Assembly: GCA_011051825.1 (NCBI GenBank)
Contig: DRKH01000343.1
Coordinates: forward strand, 1-6,020
Direction: 5' to 3'
From: Desulfobulbus sp.
Lineage (GTDB): Bacteria; Desulfobacterota; Desulfobulbia; Desulfobulbales; Desulfobulbaceae
DNA: 6,020 bases
Part shown: positions 5,202 through 6,020 of the stretch, one piece after another
Position numbering within the stretch: the stretch's first letter is position 1
Layout of the letters: every line of letters starts with the position of its first letter
Program-made: the position numbers and the translations under genes
Notes under the pieces: model-generated
Told to the model about the DNA's origin: nothing
Database searches by the model: none
What the model saw: the letters and a program-made list of their open reading frames with translations, nothing else

Positions 5202-5216
5202 GGGACACGTTGTCCC
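5202..5216. repeat. Perfect inverted repeat in the HyuA-type leader
   Basis: GGGACACGTTGTCCC: a 6-bp stem, GGGACA with TGTCCC, and loop CGT. It lies between the tRNA-Asn terminator and the ATPase start, about 47 bases before the ATG. It could be an operator, a leader hairpin or a REP-type palindrome. Confidence 0.5.
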
Positions 5217-5264
5217 GTACATGAGGTGCTGCCCCGAAGAGCTGAAGGTTCATGGTTACCGGAA

Positions 5265-5295
5265 ATAAAAAAAGCCCGGTCTAAAAGACCAGGCT
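5265..5295 (-). terminator. Rho-independent terminator of tRNA-Asn
   Basis: On the minus strand AGCCTGGTC (5295-5287) pairs with GACCGGGCT (5281-5273) around TTTTA, 9 bp with one G-T position, and the stem runs straight into a T-run. It begins 10 bases after the tRNA 3' end, so the tRNA is a separate unit from the ATPase gene downstream. Confidence 0.88.
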
Positions 5296-5305
5296 CTAAA
5301 AAAAA

Positions 5306-5381
5306 TGGCTCCTCGGGACGGACTCGAACCGCCGACAAGGTGGTTAACAGCCACCCGCTCTACCAACTGAGCTACCGAGGA
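5306..5381 (-). tRNA. tRNA-Asn(GTT)
   Basis: A 76-base cloverleaf on the minus strand. The acceptor arms TCCTCGG and CCGAGGA pair fully, followed by discriminator G and an encoded CCA (complement of 5306-5308). The D arm has the usual AGCTCAGTTGGTAGAGC. The anticodon stem GGTGG/CCACC encloses CTGTTAA, giving anticodon GTT. The T arm carries GGTTCGAGTCC. It has its own promoter upstream and terminator downstream. Confidence 0.97.
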
Positions 5382-5412
5382 ACACATGCTCAGATTTTAC
5401 CAAGTATAAAAA

Positions 5413-5441
5413 ATAATAAGATGCATCTTTCCGAAATTCAA
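5413..5441 (-). promoter_or_regulatory. Sigma-70-type promoter of tRNA-Asn
   Basis: On the minus strand: TTGAAT (5441-5436), a 17-base spacer, TATTAT (5418-5413). The -10 matches the consensus at five of six positions and the -35 at four. The tRNA starts about 31 bases beyond the -10, leaving a short leader. Confidence 0.65.
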
Positions 5442-5546
5442 GAATAATAAGAAAGTCTACACCCGTATCCACGAGATGTATGTAGATAACGAGGCAGTTA
5501 ATTAGCACAGTGCCGAGGGCTCGTCAAGAGAAAGTTCAAAAAATGG

Positions 5547-5575
5547 TTGCGTTCAGTGTGAAAACCCGGTATCAG
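5547..5575 (+). promoter_or_regulatory. Candidate promoter of tRNA-Pro
   Basis: TTGCGT (5547-5552), a 17-base spacer, TATCAG (5570-5575), with the tRNA 29 bases further on. Position is right, but the hexamers match consensus at only three and four positions. Confidence 0.35.
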
Positions 5576-5604
5576 GTATGGTTTTCCAGTATATCCCTCC
5601 GTGT

Positions 5605-5682
5605 CGGGGCGTAGCGCAGCCTGGTTAGCGCGCCTGCCTTGGGAGCAGGAGGTCGCAGGTTCGAATCCTGCCGCCCCGACCA
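5605..5682 (+). tRNA. tRNA-Pro(TGG)
   Basis: A 78-base cloverleaf. The acceptor arms CGGGGCG (5605-5611) and CGCCCCG (5672-5678) pair fully; discriminator A and an encoded CCA (5680-5682) follow. The anticodon stem CCTGC/GCAGG (5633-5637, 5645-5649) encloses CTTGGGA, giving anticodon TGG. The T arm holds GGTTCGAATCC. The C at position 1 paired with G72 and discriminator A are typical of bacterial tRNA-Pro. No clear intrinsic terminator follows. Confidence 0.97.
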
Positions 5683-6020
5683 TCATACACTAATAAAATT
5701 AAAGGATTGGGCTCAATAGAAACTCCTTGGTTGCTCTTGGTAATCGTCTGGTTTCATGCCGGTTCCATGTGATTTTTCTTTATCACTACAACCCCAGTCC
5801 GTCGAATTTAGTGGAAAATCATTTGAGATGATATATACTTTTCATAAAAGTCATGCCTTTTTATTCGGCCTTTGTCAGCAATTCCCGAATATGGGTTAAA
5901 CGACGCAATAGCGTCATCGGTTAAAATTAGCTTCGTAAACATTTGGAAAAATAATGGCTAAAATCTAAATTTCTCTTGACATATCAACTAGTTAGCGATT
6001 TTTGCCTTTTTGTAAGAAAA
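5683..6020. other. AT-rich stretch downstream of tRNA-Pro, no gene supported
   Basis: 338 bases, visibly richer in A+T than the coding part of the window. Only small structures are seen: GTGAT (5769-5773) with ATCAC (5782-5786) around a T-rich loop, and GACGC (5902-5906) with GCGTC (5911-5915) around AATA, the latter flanked by GGTTAAA copies at 5894-5900 and 5919-5925. A TTGACA at 5976-5981 has no matching -10 at normal spacing. No open frame of useful length with a ribosome site is present. A second copy of the tRNA 3' end, expected if an integrated element ended here, is not in the window. Confidence 0.5.

Larger units (their letters stand above)
5382..5604. other. AT-rich spacer between divergent tRNA genes
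   Basis: Holds the tRNA-Asn promoter and a weaker candidate for tRNA-Pro. AATAATAAGA occurs twice, at 5412-5421 and 5443-5452; the first copy contains the complement of the tRNA-Asn -10 box. No gene is supported. Confidence 0.6.

Noticed and set aside
4127..5224. A 365-codon open frame on the plus strand
   Set aside because: It is antisense to the HyuA-type ATPase, whose conserved motifs cover the same DNA, and its product is compositionally odd with no domain.
5156..5338. N-terminal extension of the HyuA-type ATPase
   Set aside because: The extra 61 residues read through the tRNA-Asn terminator and part of the tRNA, and the family's first conserved motif begins right after the ATG at 5155.
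5121..5447. A plus-strand open frame crossing tRNA-Asn
   Set aside because: Its GRTRTADKVVNSHPLYQLS stretch is simply translated antisense tRNA, a familiar annotation artefact.
5498..5686. A 62-codon minus-strand open frame with GAAGFEPATSCSQGRRANQA
   Set aside because: This is the translated antisense of tRNA-Pro, not a gene.
5828..5899. A 23-codon frame beginning ATGATATATACT
   Set aside because: There is no ribosome site, no hydrophobic or other characteristic pattern, and such a short frame is expected by chance in AT-rich DNA.
5976..6004. TTGACA as a promoter reading off the right end
   Set aside because: No -10-like hexamer is found 16 to 18 bases downstream.

Overview
The window looks like ordinary chromosome from a Gram-negative bacterium. 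It encodes a periplasmic thioredoxin with its membrane electron carrier, a signal-peptide-bearing outer-membrane beta-barrel protein ending in Phe, and two tRNAs with genome-encoded CCA. The style of the intergenic DNA (tandem AACYCGR heptamers, many hairpin repeats) and the gene set (DsbD/CcdA-like protein, TlpA-like protein, rhodanese, short HyuA-type ATPase) would fit a sulfur-metabolising Desulfobacterota ('deltaproteobacterial') genome. That assignment is an inference; nothing here fixes the taxon.

Layout from left to right. 1-157 is non-coding and repeat-bearing. 158-1441 (minus) holds a two-gene redox unit: a DsbD/CcdA-like six-helix membrane protein, then 96 bases later a secreted TlpA/ResA-like thioredoxin with a WCPNC active site. 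1442-2074 is a long non-coding stretch between divergent genes. It carries three copies of a structured repeat, several near-perfect hairpins sharing a core in both orientations, and a 7-bp tandem repeat. 2075-2536 (plus) is a single-domain rhodanese with a very basic N-terminus. It converges, across a small hairpin, on a predicted outer-membrane beta-barrel protein (2564-3229, minus). 3230-3535 is non-coding and includes a palindrome flanked by 9-bp direct repeats. 3536-5155 (minus) is a short hydantoinase/oxoprolinase-family (HyuA-type) ATPase without a partner subunit in view. tRNA-Asn(GTT) follows on the minus strand with a clear promoter and intrinsic terminator, then tRNA-Pro(TGG) on the plus strand. 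The last 338 bases are AT-rich with no supported gene.

How the genes may work together: the membrane protein would carry electrons from cytoplasmic thioredoxin to the periplasm and the TlpA-like protein would use them to reduce target disulfides. The rhodanese handles sulfane sulfur and lies divergently, so a link with that pair is possible but unproven. The beta-barrel protein, the HyuA-type ATPase and the tRNAs look like separate transcription units.

No complete new defence, mobile or biosynthetic system is visible. The most unusual part is the 1456-1866 repeat cluster, where paralogous copies keep a stem while changing its bases, so the fold appears to be what is conserved. It also runs up to about 15 bases before the start codon of the DsbD-like gene.
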